Shown: positions 35,352 through 43,728, counted from the stretch's first letter. The stretch is 50,778 bases of DNA from Clostridia bacterium (GCA_017629175.1 JAGBXS010000014.1:1-50778); one strand, 5' to 3'. Translations and numbers: made by a program. The notes: generated by a model from the sequence alone, not told the origin.

Positions 35352-36953
35352 TTGAACCATAGCTTCCTCAAAAATAGAATTTTTGCTCTCCTTTTGACCG
35401 TGATTCTTTTGATCCCGGTTGTATGCGCGACTTCCTTGGTAGGCTTTTGCTATACGGGCGCCATTTCCGGTGATGCGCAGGCTTATCCCGGCGGTACCGT
35501 TACCTTGCGCCTGACCTTTGATACGGAATTTACCGGCTATATGGGATATCTCGAGTATTATGCTTCTGTTTTGGAGTTGACCAAGATCGAGTCCACTGAC
35601 AGTGATCTGGAAGAGGATCTCTATTACGACTACGATTTCAACTATGCAATGATCGCGTATACGGAACCCGTTACCAAGGTGCTAAAGGTAACCTTCACCG
35701 TACTTGACGGTGTTGAACCCGGCTCTTCCACCGATGTTCGCTTCACGGGCGGAGAGGTGATCAACGATTTTGATATGGAGTCGGTTGAGGATTCTTCCTT
35801 CACGGTGAATATTGTGAAAAAGAAATCCTCCGATGCAAAGCTGAAATCCATGTCTGTTACCGTTTTTGAAGGTAGCTCAGATAAGAACGGAACGAAGATT
35901 GCATTAGATCCTGCTTTTTCAAGCAGAACCACGACGTATAACGCAACGGTTTCCAACGAGTACACTCGCTACGAGATCAAAGCTTCCTGCAATAATTCCG
36001 CCGCGGAGATCACTTCCAAAACCAAGGGCGAGCTGAAAGAAGGAACCAACACCATCACCGTCACAGTGCGGGCGGAGGATGGCAGCGAAAAGAAATACAC
36101 CATAAAGCTTGTCCGCGAAGAGCCGCCTCAAATTTCCCAGGAGCCTTCCGAAGAACCTTCTGAAGAGCCTTCAGAGCCGAATGAATCCGAAGAATCGGAG
36201 TTTTCCGAGGAAACACCTTCACAGGACGAAAGCGTGGAGGAATCCTTCCCCGAGGAAAGCGATACCTCTGAGGAGATTTCTACCGAGGAAAGCGGGGGTG
36301 TGATCGGTACCACCAGTGAAACCTCCGAGGATACCTCCTCCGCCGATACCTCCTCCGAGGAGACCACCTCCGATGAAACCTCCGAGGAGCCCAAAGCGCC
36401 CTTCTGGACCCGCATTGACCGCAATACCTGGATCGTTATCGGCGTAATTGCAGGCATCTTGCTGTTGCTGATCCTTTTGTTGGTGATCCAATGGAAGCGC
36501 ACCGCAAAGCGCAAGAGTATCCCTGTAAAAGAAGACTATGTTCTCGACTGCGAGATGGCGATTGCTACGGCCAAATCGAACCTTAAAACCGGTTTGATCC
36601 GTTGCTTCCGCTCCGAGTTTGGGAATCGCATCCCTGAGAATCCCAAGGCGCTGTATCAATTTGTGTTAAGTGCCTTTGCCCAGCGAATGGGAAGCCCCTA
36701 TGTTGCTGTTGAAAATTTGATTCCCTACCTGCAGAAGGTATCCGGTATTTCCTTGCGTGGTACCGATTCCGTGGGCGGTGCTTACGTGTTGCCCGTGGTG
36801 GTCAACGAGAATGGTGAGCGGAGCTTCCGAGTGGAAGGTCTGATCATCACCTTCAAAAAAGGAAATTATCAATATTCCGAAACCTGTCATTTGCGTATTT
36901 ACGCCGACAGAGGCGGACAACCTATAGAGGAAGTGCTTAGTTTTGAATCGTAA
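35352..36953 (+). CDS. Cohesin-like/cadherin-like surface protein with cytoplasmic domain
   Basis: The 533-residue protein starts at TTG (35352), 10 bases after AAAGGA; no ATG serves. In order it shows an N-terminal hydrophobic signal (about 10-33), a cohesin-like beta domain (about 38-150, with GGTVTLRLTFDTEFTGYMG), and a cadherin-like beta-sandwich domain (about 158-255, with YNATVSNEYTRYEIKA and AEDGSEKKYTIKLVREEPP). A stalk of Glu, Ser, Thr and Pro follows (about 257-350), then one membrane helix (about 358-380) and a 150-residue cytoplasmic domain of unknown fold. It is presumably displayed outside the cell and anchored. The domain calls are by eye. Its paralogue follows with an 11-base overlap. 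Confidence 0.7.
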   Translation: MNHSFLKNRIFALLLTVILLIPVVCATSLVGFCYTGAISGDAQAYPGGTVTLRLTFDTEFTGYMGYLEYYASVLELTKIESTDSDLEEDLYYDYDFNYAMIAYTEPVTKVLKVTFTVLDGVEPGSSTDVRFTGGEVINDFDMESVEDSSFTVNIVKKKSSDAKLKSMSVTVFEGSSDKNGTKIALDPAFSSRTTTYNATVSNEYTRYEIKASCNNSAAEITSKTKGELKEGTNTITVTVRAEDGSEKKYTIKLVREEPPQISQEPSEEPSEEPSEPNESEESEFSEETPSQDESVEESFPEESDTSEEISTEESGGVIGTTSETSEDTSSADTSSEETTSDETSEEPKAPFWTRIDRNTWIVIGVIAGILLLLILLLVIQWKRTAKRKSIPVKEDYVLDCEMAIATAKSNLKTGLIRCFRSEFGNRIPENPKALYQFVLSAFAQRMGSPYVAVENLIPYLQKVSGISLRGTDSVGGAYVLPVVVNENGERSFRVEGLIITFKKGNYQYSETCHLRIYADRGGQPIEEVLSFES

Positions 36954-38103
36954 TGTTATGAAAAACAAAATATTCCGCATCTTGAAAGGAAGAGCTCTTG
37001 CGTGGCTTTTGGCATTGGTTCTTTTGGTGCCTATCGCTGGTGTTACAGGGCTGGTTGGCGTATGCTATACTGCCAAACTGTCCGGCGAGACAGAGGTTCG
37101 ACCCGGCCATTCCTTTACCCTTCGTCTGTCGATGGATTCCGGTGCCTTCGGTTGCCAGGGAATTCTTTCCTATGATTCTTCTGTTTTGAAGCTTACAGGT
37201 GTCGAGCCTGTTAACGGTAAATTTCAAGAGGAGTTTCATTTCTATTCCGAAAACGGTTTGGTGATTGTAACCCACGACACACCCGTTACTAAGATGCTGA
37301 AAATCACCTTTACCGTGTTGGATACTGCCGAGATCGGTAGCACTACCACGGTGAGTTTCACCTCCGGCGAGATCCTGAACGGATCGCGTAAGGAAGCTGT
37401 GAACGATGTGTTCTACACCTTGAAGATGGTGGATGCAAAATCTGACGACGCTACCTTAAAAACTCTTGGTGTCAAGGTTTTTGCGGGGGATTCTGACGAA
37501 ACGGGATTTATGCCCACGCTCAACCCTTCCTTCTCTGCTTCCACTGCGCTGTACAGCGCAACGGTTCCCAACGAGTATTCTTCTTATGAAATCAACGGCG
37601 TGTGCAACGATTCCGCCGCAGAGATCCTTTCTTCAACCGAAGGTGAGCTTGAGGAGGGGATGAACACTCTGGTGATTACCGTCCGTGCTGAGAATGGAAG
37701 CGAAAAGGAATACACCTTGATGCTCTTCCGTGAGCGTCCGCCGGAAATTTCTCAAGTAGTATCATACGAAAGCACCCCCGAGCCGGATGTATCCATCGAA
37801 GAGCCCGACGAATCCTCCGAAGAGGAAAGCGAGGCGGATTCTTCTCTTGTTTCCGAGGAGGAGAGCGAACTGTCCGAGGATACTTCTTCCGAGGAGAGTA
37901 TTTTCGAAGAAAGCACTGAGAGTATCGAATCTTTCGCCGAGTCCTCTGTTTCTTCTCCGGAGCTGGTGATTACCACTCCCTATCAATCCGATAGCGGAAA
38001 TTGGACGGGTATTATTCTTTGCATTGCTGTAGTTGGCGGTGTGTGCATCGTAGCCTTGGTGATCCGTATCTTTGTTTTGTTCCGCAAGAAGCAGAACGTA
38101 TAA
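36943..38103 (+). CDS. Cohesin-like/cadherin-like surface protein, short paralogue
   Basis: This 386-residue paralogue has the same order: signal segment (about 17-38), cohesin-like domain (about 42-150, with GHSFTLRLSMDSGAFGCQG), cadherin-like domain (about 160-262, with YSATVPNEYSSYEING and AENGSEKEYTLML), Glu/Ser stalk (about 270-345) and one membrane helix (about 353-375). It ends in a short basic tail, without the cytoplasmic domain of its neighbour. The start is TTG at 36943 after GAGGAA, or ATG at 36958 without a clear site. The TTG context (AGTTTTGAA) is nearly the same as in the first paralogue. The pair arose by duplication. Confidence 0.7.
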   Translation: MNRNVMKNKIFRILKGRALAWLLALVLLVPIAGVTGLVGVCYTAKLSGETEVRPGHSFTLRLSMDSGAFGCQGILSYDSSVLKLTGVEPVNGKFQEEFHFYSENGLVIVTHDTPVTKMLKITFTVLDTAEIGSTTTVSFTSGEILNGSRKEAVNDVFYTLKMVDAKSDDATLKTLGVKVFAGDSDETGFMPTLNPSFSASTALYSATVPNEYSSYEINGVCNDSAAEILSSTEGELEEGMNTLVITVRAENGSEKEYTLMLFRERPPEISQVVSYESTPEPDVSIEEPDESSEEESEADSSLVSEEESELSEDTSSEESIFEESTESIESFAESSVSSPELVITTPYQSDSGNWTGIILCIAVVGGVCIVALVIRIFVLFRKKQNV

Positions 38104-38132
38104 CCCATAATTTTATAAATGAGGAGGCATCT

Positions 38133-38843
38133 ATGTTCCGCATTGCAATTTGTGACGATGAGCGTGTTTTCAACGAAAGCATGGAGGAGTATATCTCCGA
38201 ATATATGGAATATCGCAATTACCCATACAGCATAGATGCGTTTACCGCTCTCTTTGAGCTGGAGCATGCTCAAAAGGAGCAAAAGTATGACCTTCTCTTC
38301 TTGGATATTATGATCCGCAGCGATTCCGGCATGGAGTATGCCAAGCTCATGCGGGAAAAAGGGGACGATACCAATATCGTTTTTGTCTCTTCCAATACCG
38401 ATTACGCATTAGAAGCATTTTCCATCTATCCCGTCACTTTTTTGGCAAAGCCCATCGATAAAAAAGATGTCCATGCCTTGCTGGATCGTATCCTGCTTTT
38501 GTATTTAAAGCGCCCTACCATTATGATTAACGACAAGTTCAAGGGTAGAACGGTGGTACAGTACGAGAGCATTTTGTATCTGGAATCCATGGGTCACGAT
38601 ATCGTGATGCAGTTGAACAACGGTGATACTTTGCGTTTTGCAGGTGTCTTCTCCGAATTCGTTCAGCAATTGCCCTCCAGCTATTTCTTCAAATGCCACC
38701 GAAGCTATACCGTCAATATGAGTTTTGTGCATCGTCTGCAGAATTATCGTTTTGTGATGACGGACGGCTCCATCATTCCCATTGCAAAGCCCTCCTATAA
38801 GGAAGCCCAGGACCGCTTTGCTTCTATGATCGGCGCATTATGA
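38133..38843 (+). CDS. LytTR response regulator (AgrA type)
   Basis: The 236 residues hold a receiver domain (1-120) with AICDDE, the phospho-acceptor Asp58 in LFLDIMI, and FLAKPI with the conserved Lys. A LytTR DNA-binding domain follows (about 130-235, with ILYLESMGHDIVM and FFKCHRSYTVNM). GAGGAGG precedes the ATG at 38133 by five bases. The stop overlaps the start of the kinase (ATGA at 38840-38843). It is 29 bases after the second surface protein, with no terminator between, so it is probably transcribed with the pilus operon. Its target promoters are unknown. Confidence 0.93.
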   Translation: MFRIAICDDERVFNESMEEYISEYMEYRNYPYSIDAFTALFELEHAQKEQKYDLLFLDIMIRSDSGMEYAKLMREKGDDTNIVFVSSNTDYALEAFSIYPVTFLAKPIDKKDVHALLDRILLLYLKRPTIMINDKFKGRTVVQYESILYLESMGHDIVMQLNNGDTLRFAGVFSEFVQQLPSSYFFKCHRSYTVNMSFVHRLQNYRFVMTDGSIIPIAKPSYKEAQDRFASMIGAL

Positions 38844-40381
38844 AGCGGGGCGGTGGATTTGCGCCTGCCGTATGGTGGCAGAAGCGAAGATTATTTATCT
38901 TTTCCGTGCTGGGAGTCTTTATGATTCTCTCAGTGGATCTCTTGGCGATCTTATCCTTCGACAGCTTGCCTCGAGATCTTGCGGCTTTGGTAGATTCCCA
39001 TGAGATCTACGTGATCTTTGAGGAATGGTATTCCTATATCGGTTATTTCTTTTCCATGTGTTTCTTTTTGCTATTGCTGACATGTATGTGCGCGGTATTC
39101 TTAATGAATTCATGGGAGAATAAATTACGGCTTCTTCCCGTTTTGATGATCTGGTGCTCCTCCTTGGGATTGCTGAGCTGCTTGGGGAAAGTTGGCAGAC
39201 TGCTTTCTGCGGCTAAGCCTCACGTTTTTTCCGAGGTGGCAGACGGTTTGGGGCAACTTTCCGTCCTGCCGTTGCTTTTGTGTTTGGTCTACTACATGAA
39301 GCGAATGGATCGCATTTACATTCCCTTCGTTCTGGTCAGCTGTTTTTCTTCCTCCGCCTTGCTGTTCTCGTTGACGTGGGGAATGGATAGCAGTGTCGTG
39401 CTTTTTTTGCAGAATGTTAGCGATTTCGTTTTCTTAACCTGCTTCCTCTTGGGAATTATATTTTCTCTTATGGAACGCAGAGCAAAGAATATCTTTTTCA
39501 AATCTTTTTTGTCGGTGCTTCTGTTTGCTTTTTTTGCGGTTGCCGTTTTCCATATCGTTATTTTGCTTGTTAGAAACGGTTTTTCGGTGATGCGCGTGAA
39601 TGCTTCCTTGGCGGAGCTTCGCTTTTCCTTGAATTGGGTTCGCACCTTTTTCTTGGATGCGGTAGTATTTTGCGGTACGACGATGCTCATTATCATCAAT
39701 TACCTGCGTCAATATCATCAGCATCGCCTTCAGCTTCAAACCCTGCAATTCCGAGATGAGGCCAACTTGGAGTATGCGCAAAATCTTCAGCGTTATGAGG
39801 ATTCTGTACGAAAAATCAAGCATGACATCTCCAACACGCTGAACGTTGCCGCTATGCTTTGTAAAAATGGCGAGTACAGCCAGCTTCAGGATTATTTGGA
39901 GAATATGACCGATTATATTGCTACGGTTCGTACCGAGCAGTATTGCAGACATATCCTTACCAATTATCTTTTGCTGATGTTTGAGGAGCGCTTTGTCGCC
40001 TTGGGTGCGGACTTCCGCTGTAAAGCAACGCTTCCCGCAAAGCTGGAGATCAGTGATGCCGATATGGCCAGTGAGTTGAATAATATTCTGCAAAACGCTC
40101 TGGATGCCATCTCGCTGCTCCCCGAGGAGAAGCGTTGGGTGGAGATCATCCTCCGCATGGAAAAGAACGTTGTGCGTATTGACTGTCGAAACCCGTATAT
40201 CAAGGAGCCGAAGGCCGGTGATGACGGTTTGTTCCACACCACAAAAGATGATGGTACGAAGCACGGCTTGGGTCTCCAGATCATCTACGAGGTAGCGGAA
40301 AAATACGGCGGTGTAGCTGTCCCGCTTTTTGCGGAGGGCGTTTTTGAGATCAAAGTGGCCATTCCCGTCGGGGATGACTAA
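38840..40381 (+). CDS. GHKL sensor histidine kinase (AgrC type)
   Basis: The 513-residue kinase has about seven membrane segments in residues 20-300, a coiled coil, and a DHp-like helix with RKIKHDISN, where His328 is the probable phosphorylated residue. The ATP-binding domain has the N-box ELNNILQNALDA (about 413) and the G-box HGLGLQIIYE (about 474), typical of the AgrC/GHKL group. The start overlaps the regulator stop, so the pair is coupled. No agrB or agrD lies next to it, hence the signal is not a standard cyclic peptide made here. Confidence 0.92.
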   Translation: MKRGGGFAPAVWWQKRRLFIFSVLGVFMILSVDLLAILSFDSLPRDLAALVDSHEIYVIFEEWYSYIGYFFSMCFFLLLLTCMCAVFLMNSWENKLRLLPVLMIWCSSLGLLSCLGKVGRLLSAAKPHVFSEVADGLGQLSVLPLLLCLVYYMKRMDRIYIPFVLVSCFSSSALLFSLTWGMDSSVVLFLQNVSDFVFLTCFLLGIIFSLMERRAKNIFFKSFLSVLLFAFFAVAVFHIVILLVRNGFSVMRVNASLAELRFSLNWVRTFFLDAVVFCGTTMLIIINYLRQYHQHRLQLQTLQFRDEANLEYAQNLQRYEDSVRKIKHDISNTLNVAAMLCKNGEYSQLQDYLENMTDYIATVRTEQYCRHILTNYLLLMFEERFVALGADFRCKATLPAKLEISDADMASELNNILQNALDAISLLPEEKRWVEIILRMEKNVVRIDCRNPYIKEPKAGDDGLFHTTKDDGTKHGLGLQIIYEVAEKYGGVAVPLFAEGVFEIKVAIPVGDD

Positions 40382-40460
40382 AAGAATAGCACGAAATAAC
40401 TTGCTTTTTGAAGAAAGCAATGGTATAACATCAAAAGCAGAGAATAACAGAGTCTCAACT

Positions 40461-40684
40461 ATGAATACGGCCCCTAAGCAGGAGAACACTGTTGCAATTT
40501 GGGACATTCTTCTGTTCGTTGCAGGGTAGTGGTGGCTCCGTCCTGATCATCAGAGCCATCAGCCTTTATTTTGTAAAAAAATGTGCTAGATCAGCTGGAA
40601 AAATACTACCGCTACGGCTACGGCTATGGTGAGAACCCCTATCTTGGCCAAACAAAAAAATCCCTGTTCGGGAAGAGAAAGTAA
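40461..40684 (+). pseudogene. Small membrane protein gene broken by two frameshifts
   Basis: An ATG at 40461 opens a 22-codon frame that ends in TAG (40527-40529). Removing one G from the GGG at 40524-40526 continues it into the next frame (GGSVLIIRAISLYFV). Removing one A from the seven-A run (40574-40580) continues it into a third frame, which ends with LEKYYRYGYGYGENPYLG and a basic tail at TAA (40682-40684). The joined reading gives about 73 residues with two hydrophobic stretches and a Tyr/Gly-rich basic end. Both shifts are single extra bases in short repeats, so decay, sequencing error or slippage are all possible. No ribosome binding site is clear. Confidence 0.5.
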
Positions 40685-40727
40685 AAAAATCGGCACCAGC
40701 CTTTCGGTGGGTGCCGTTTCTTTTTTT
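40684..40727. terminator. Bidirectional terminator between the pilus operon and recR
   Basis: CGGCACC (40691-40697) pairs with GGTGCCG (40710-40716). A T-rich run follows on the plus strand (40717-40727) and a seven-A run precedes the stem (40683-40689), which serves as the T tract on the minus strand. It closes both the pilus operon and the dnaX-ybaB-recR operon. Confidence 0.85.
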
Positions 40728-40730
40728 GCG

Positions 40731-41318
40731 TTACACTTCCGTTCTGCCTTCGATGGCCTTCAGAAGCGTTGTATTGTCTGCGTATTCCAAGGTTCCTCCC
40801 ACGGGAAGTCCATACGCCAAGCGGGTTACCTTGATTCCCAGAGGCTTTAAGAGCCTTCCGAGATACATGGCGGTGGCTTCTCCCTCCACACTGGGGTTGG
40901 TGGCAATGATCACCTCGCAGACATCACCGTCCAGTCGCGCCAAAAGCTCCTTGATCTTCAGCTTGTCGGGGCCGATACCGTCAATGGGGGAGATCACACC
41001 GTGCAGAACGTGATACCGTCCGCGGTATTCGTGCAATGCCTCGATGGCCTCCAGAGCGCGGTTATCCTCCACGCACATGATCACGTTTTTTTCTCTTGCG
41101 GGATCCTCGCAGAAACGGCATACTTCCGTCTCGCTGTAACATTGACAAACAGAACAAAGCCCGATGGATTTCTTGACCTCCAGCAATGCGCTTGCAAAGG
41201 ATTCTACGTCGTTATCGTTCATTTCCAAAACGTGATATGCCAACCGTACGGCGCTCTTCTTACCGATGGAGGGAAGCGATGCAAAATGCGCGATCAGTTT
41301 TTCAAGAGCGGGGGTCAT
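40731..41318 (-). CDS. recR: Recombination protein RecR
   Basis: RecR works with RecO and RecF to load RecA at single-stranded gaps. The 195 residues contain the helix-hairpin-helix (FASLPSIGKKSAVRLAYH), a four-Cys zinc motif (CSVCQCY and CRFC, about 57-72) and the Toprim domain (about 80-175) with IDGIGPDKL and TNPSVEGEATAMYL. It starts one base after the stop of ybaB and ends the dnaX-ybaB-recR operon. Confidence 0.96.
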   Translation of the reverse strand: MTPALEKLIAHFASLPSIGKKSAVRLAYHVLEMNDNDVESFASALLEVKKSIGLCSVCQCYSETEVCRFCEDPAREKNVIMCVEDNRALEAIEALHEYRGRYHVLHGVISPIDGIGPDKLKIKELLARLDGDVCEVIIATNPSVEGEATAMYLGRLLKPLGIKVTRLAYGLPVGGTLEYADNTTLLKAIEGRTEV

Positions 41319-41319
41319 A

Positions 41320-41667
41320 TCAGAACATTCCGGGAACGTTCATCCCGCCTGCAATCTTGCTCATTTCCTGTTCGTTGGTGGACTCAACCTTCTTGATAGC
41401 CTCGTTCACAGCGGCAACCAGAATATCCTGCAGTGTCTCGACATCATCGGGATCGATGATCTCGGGCTGAATGGTGATATCCAAGATCTCCTTGGTGCCC
41501 TTGATCTTTACGGCGACAACGCCGCCGCCAGCCTGCACGTCATACTCTCTTTCGTCCAGCTCAGCTTGCTTTTCCGCCATCTGCTCCTGCATCTTCTGCG
41601 CCTGGCGGATCATAGAATTCATATCGGAAGGGCCGCCGCCCATCCCTTTGGGCAATCTTACTTTCAT
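41320..41667 (-). CDS. ybaB: YbaB/EbfC nucleoid-associated protein
   Basis: YbaB/EbfC proteins are small DNA-binding dimers of tweezer shape. The 115 residues start MKVRLPKGMGGGPSDMNSM, a Gly/Met-rich N-terminus, followed by helix-forming QAKMQEQ-like repeats and the conserved core VKIKGTKEILDITIQPEIIDPDDVE. The length fits the family. AAAGGA precedes the ATG. Its place between dnaX and recR is the classic arrangement. Confidence 0.94.
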   Translation of the reverse strand: MKVRLPKGMGGGPSDMNSMIRQAQKMQEQMAEKQAELDEREYDVQAGGGVVAVKIKGTKEILDITIQPEIIDPDDVETLQDILVAAVNEAIKKVESTNEQEMSKIAGGMNVPGMF

Positions 41668-41686
41668 GGTATTTATCCTTTCGTTT

Positions 41687-43213
41687 TTATAAATCGTTTA
41701 ACGGGTCGTCTTCCTGGACCTTCGCACGGTCTCTGAACTCGATCTCGTAGGCTTGTCCCATCACCATGCGGATAGCATCGCTCAATGCCTGGGTATTGGA
41801 GCCCAACTGAAGCATCTGGTTGGTAAAACCGTCTGCGTAGATCACGAATTTACCGTTTTCCAAGGAAGCCTTGATTTTCTGAATATAGGGGAGAAGATCC
41901 GGATGTCCCATCATTTCCTCCGCCAGCTCTGCGTAACGGGTAAAGGCCTCGCCCGCCTTTTTGGGGGCAGGACTTGCCGTCTTGGGAGCAGGAGTAGCCT
42001 TTGCGGGCTCTTCCTGCAAAACCGCAGGTGCGGCGGGGGAGACAACACCGTTGGCAAGAAGCTTTTCCACTCTGGAAAGTCTTGCCAAGAGGGCTTTACT
42101 GCTGTCGCTTAAGGTGAAATCGCAAAGCTTGATGGTGGCAAACTCCAGGAGGATCTTCTTATTGGTGGCGTATTTGCTGATGCGGCTTAAGGCATCCTCC
42201 AGCACGGAGCAGATATAGAACAAGGCCTCCGTGGTAAGAACGTCGGGATACTCCTTCAAGAGCTGTAACGCTTCCTTTTGGAAGCGGAAAATACCGCCTC
42301 GACGGGTATTGCTTCCCAACTGCTTCAAGACAAGAAGATCTCTGGCAAGAGAGGATACGTCCTCTAAGAAAATCGCAATATCCTTGGAGGAGTTATGGAT
42401 CTCGTCCAAAACGGAAAGTGCGGCAGGGGTATCCTTGGCACAAATTCCGCGATAGTAAGCCAACAGCTGGTCAGCATCCGCAATTCCCAAACGCTGGCGA
42501 ATGGCGTCAGCGGTGATCTCATTGCCCTCTCCCACACCGGAGGTGCAGGCCTCGAGAATGGATAAACCGTCTCGCAAAGCACCGTCTGCAAGACGTGCCA
42601 AAAGCTCCGAAGCACCTTCTCCCAAGGGGATCTGCTCCTGCTGTGCCACAAAGCGAATTCTGTCTGCAATGACCTCTTCACTGAGTCGACCGAAATCAAA
42701 ACGGATACAGCGGGAAATAATGGTAGCGGGAAGCTTACTCAGCTCCGTGGTGGCCAAAATAAACACGATGTATTCCGGCGGCTCCTCCAATGTCTTCAAA
42801 AGGGCATTGAACGCCCCGGTGGAGAGCATATGAACCTCGTCGATGATGTAAACACGCTTTTTCAGCATGGACGGGGGATATACAACCTCGTCCCGCAGGT
42901 CTCGGATATCGTCTACGCCGTTGTTGCTGGCAGCGTCGATCTCCAAAACGTCGGTAGCGTTTCCGCTGTCAATGGAGGTGCAGGCATAACAGCAATTACA
43001 GGGATTCCCGTTGATAGGATTTTCACAGTTGATGGCCTTCGCCAGGATCTTTGCCGTGGAGGTCTTACCGGTGCCTCTGGTTCCGCAGAACAGATACGCG
43101 TGGGAAACGCGGTTCTCTCTGCATTGCAGACTGAGGATCTTGGTGATATGCTCTTGTCCAGAGATCTCGTCAAAGGTACGGGGTCTCCATTTTCTGTACA
43201 ATGCTTGATACAC
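41687..43213 (-). CDS. dnaX: DNA polymerase III subunit gamma/tau
   Basis: DnaX is the clamp-loader ATPase. I place the start at GTG (43213), six to seven bases after GGAGG, because the protein then begins MYQALYRKWRP, the family hallmark; a longer frame from an ATG at 43264 would run back through the SRP RNA. The 508 residues have Walker A GTRGTGKTS (about 47), a Cys zinc motif (CNCCYAC region), the DEVH box IIDEVHML, the sensor ATTELSKLP and an Ala/Pro-rich linker (about 395-425). The RNA terminator lies directly upstream of its ribosome binding site, so dnaX may depend on read-through. Confidence 0.95.
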   Translation of the reverse strand: MYQALYRKWRPRTFDEISGQEHITKILSLQCRENRVSHAYLFCGTRGTGKTSTAKILAKAINCENPINGNPCNCCYACTSIDSGNATDVLEIDAASNNGVDDIRDLRDEVVYPPSMLKKRVYIIDEVHMLSTGAFNALLKTLEEPPEYIVFILATTELSKLPATIISRCIRFDFGRLSEEVIADRIRFVAQQEQIPLGEGASELLARLADGALRDGLSILEACTSGVGEGNEITADAIRQRLGIADADQLLAYYRGICAKDTPAALSVLDEIHNSSKDIAIFLEDVSSLARDLLVLKQLGSNTRRGGIFRFQKEALQLLKEYPDVLTTEALFYICSVLEDALSRISKYATNKKILLEFATIKLCDFTLSDSSKALLARLSRVEKLLANGVVSPAAPAVLQEEPAKATPAPKTASPAPKKAGEAFTRYAELAEEMMGHPDLLPYIQKIKASLENGKFVIYADGFTNQMLQLGSNTQALSDAIRMVMGQAYEIEFRDRAKVQEDDPLNDL

Positions 43214-43227
43214 GGCTTCACCTCCAC

Positions 43228-43540
43228 AAAAAATACGGGATACGCAATATGACCATACAGCCAAGTTCGAACAAAATTTCCATCCGGAAACCCATGCTCA
43301 GCCTCAAAACAGGCGACCCCGCGGCACATCCGCAGATCTGCTTAATGCTGCTTGGTTCCCCACCTGACATGATTCACAGGTGCGAATTGCGCAGGACCCA
43401 TTTCTCAACGGCTTTACAAGGATGCGGCGACACAAACTTTGCCCTCATATTGGCATATCACCCCTGCTGGAGCGGATTGCAGGTACAAGGCACCGCTAAC
43501 TCCCCGGATAGTATGGCCATATTCCATATCCCGTTTCACA
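43228..43540 (-). ncRNA. ffs: Signal recognition particle RNA, large Firmicutes type
   Basis: On the minus strand the Alu-domain core GGGGAGTTAGCGGTGCC and CCTGCAATCCGC are followed by domain IV, where GTCAGGTGGGGAACC holds the GGAA tetraloop and AAGCAGCA the conserved internal loop (about 43341-43370). The two ends pair: GGGATATGG and ATGGCCATAC near 43534-43510 with GTATGGTCATA and TATCCC near 43258-43237. A six-T run (43233-43228) directly follows, so the closing stem doubles as terminator. The length of about 300 nt suits Clostridia and Bacilli. SRP RNA upstream of dnaX is a known arrangement in Bacillota. Confidence 0.92.
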
Positions 43541-43546
43541 AACCTT

Positions 43547-43575
43547 AGTATACCATAGATCTGCCGGGTTTTCAA
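43547..43575 (-). promoter_or_regulatory. Promoter of the SRP RNA
   Basis: On the minus strand TTGAAA (43570-43575) and TATACT (43547-43552) are 17 bases apart, placing the RNA start near 43540. Confidence 0.8.
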
Positions 43576-43658
43576 GTATCTTTTTCAAAAAAACGAAAAA
43601 AATCCCTTCCTTTTTTTCTTCGGAAAGAAAATCCATGAGAAAATCACTATGATAAACA

Positions 43659-43687
43659 TTGACAAACCCTGCGAAAAAAGGTATAAT
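43659..43687 (+). promoter_or_regulatory. Consensus promoter of the hprK operon
   Basis: TTGACA (43659-43664) and TATAAT (43682-43687) are 17 bases apart, a perfect match. It drives the gene at 43729 and probably hprK and glk behind it. Confidence 0.88.
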
Positions 43688-43728
43688 GTATCGGTAAGAG
43701 TCTGGAATCATCAGGAGGTTCCTTTTGC

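Noticed and set aside
36128..36514. Minus-strand Ser/Glu-rich frames opposite the stalk of the first surface protein
   Set aside because: They arise from the repetitive GAGGAA/TCTTCC codons of the stalk and have no start signals.
40461..40529. A 22-residue AgrD-like signal peptide after the kinase
   Set aside because: It has no Cys or Ser for ring closure in a suitable place and no agrB. It reads better as the first part of a frameshifted small protein.
43214..43264. A dnaX start at the ATG at 43264
   Set aside because: It would add 17 residues encoded by the SRP RNA 3' end; the GTG at 43213 has a ribosome binding site and gives the family N-terminus.
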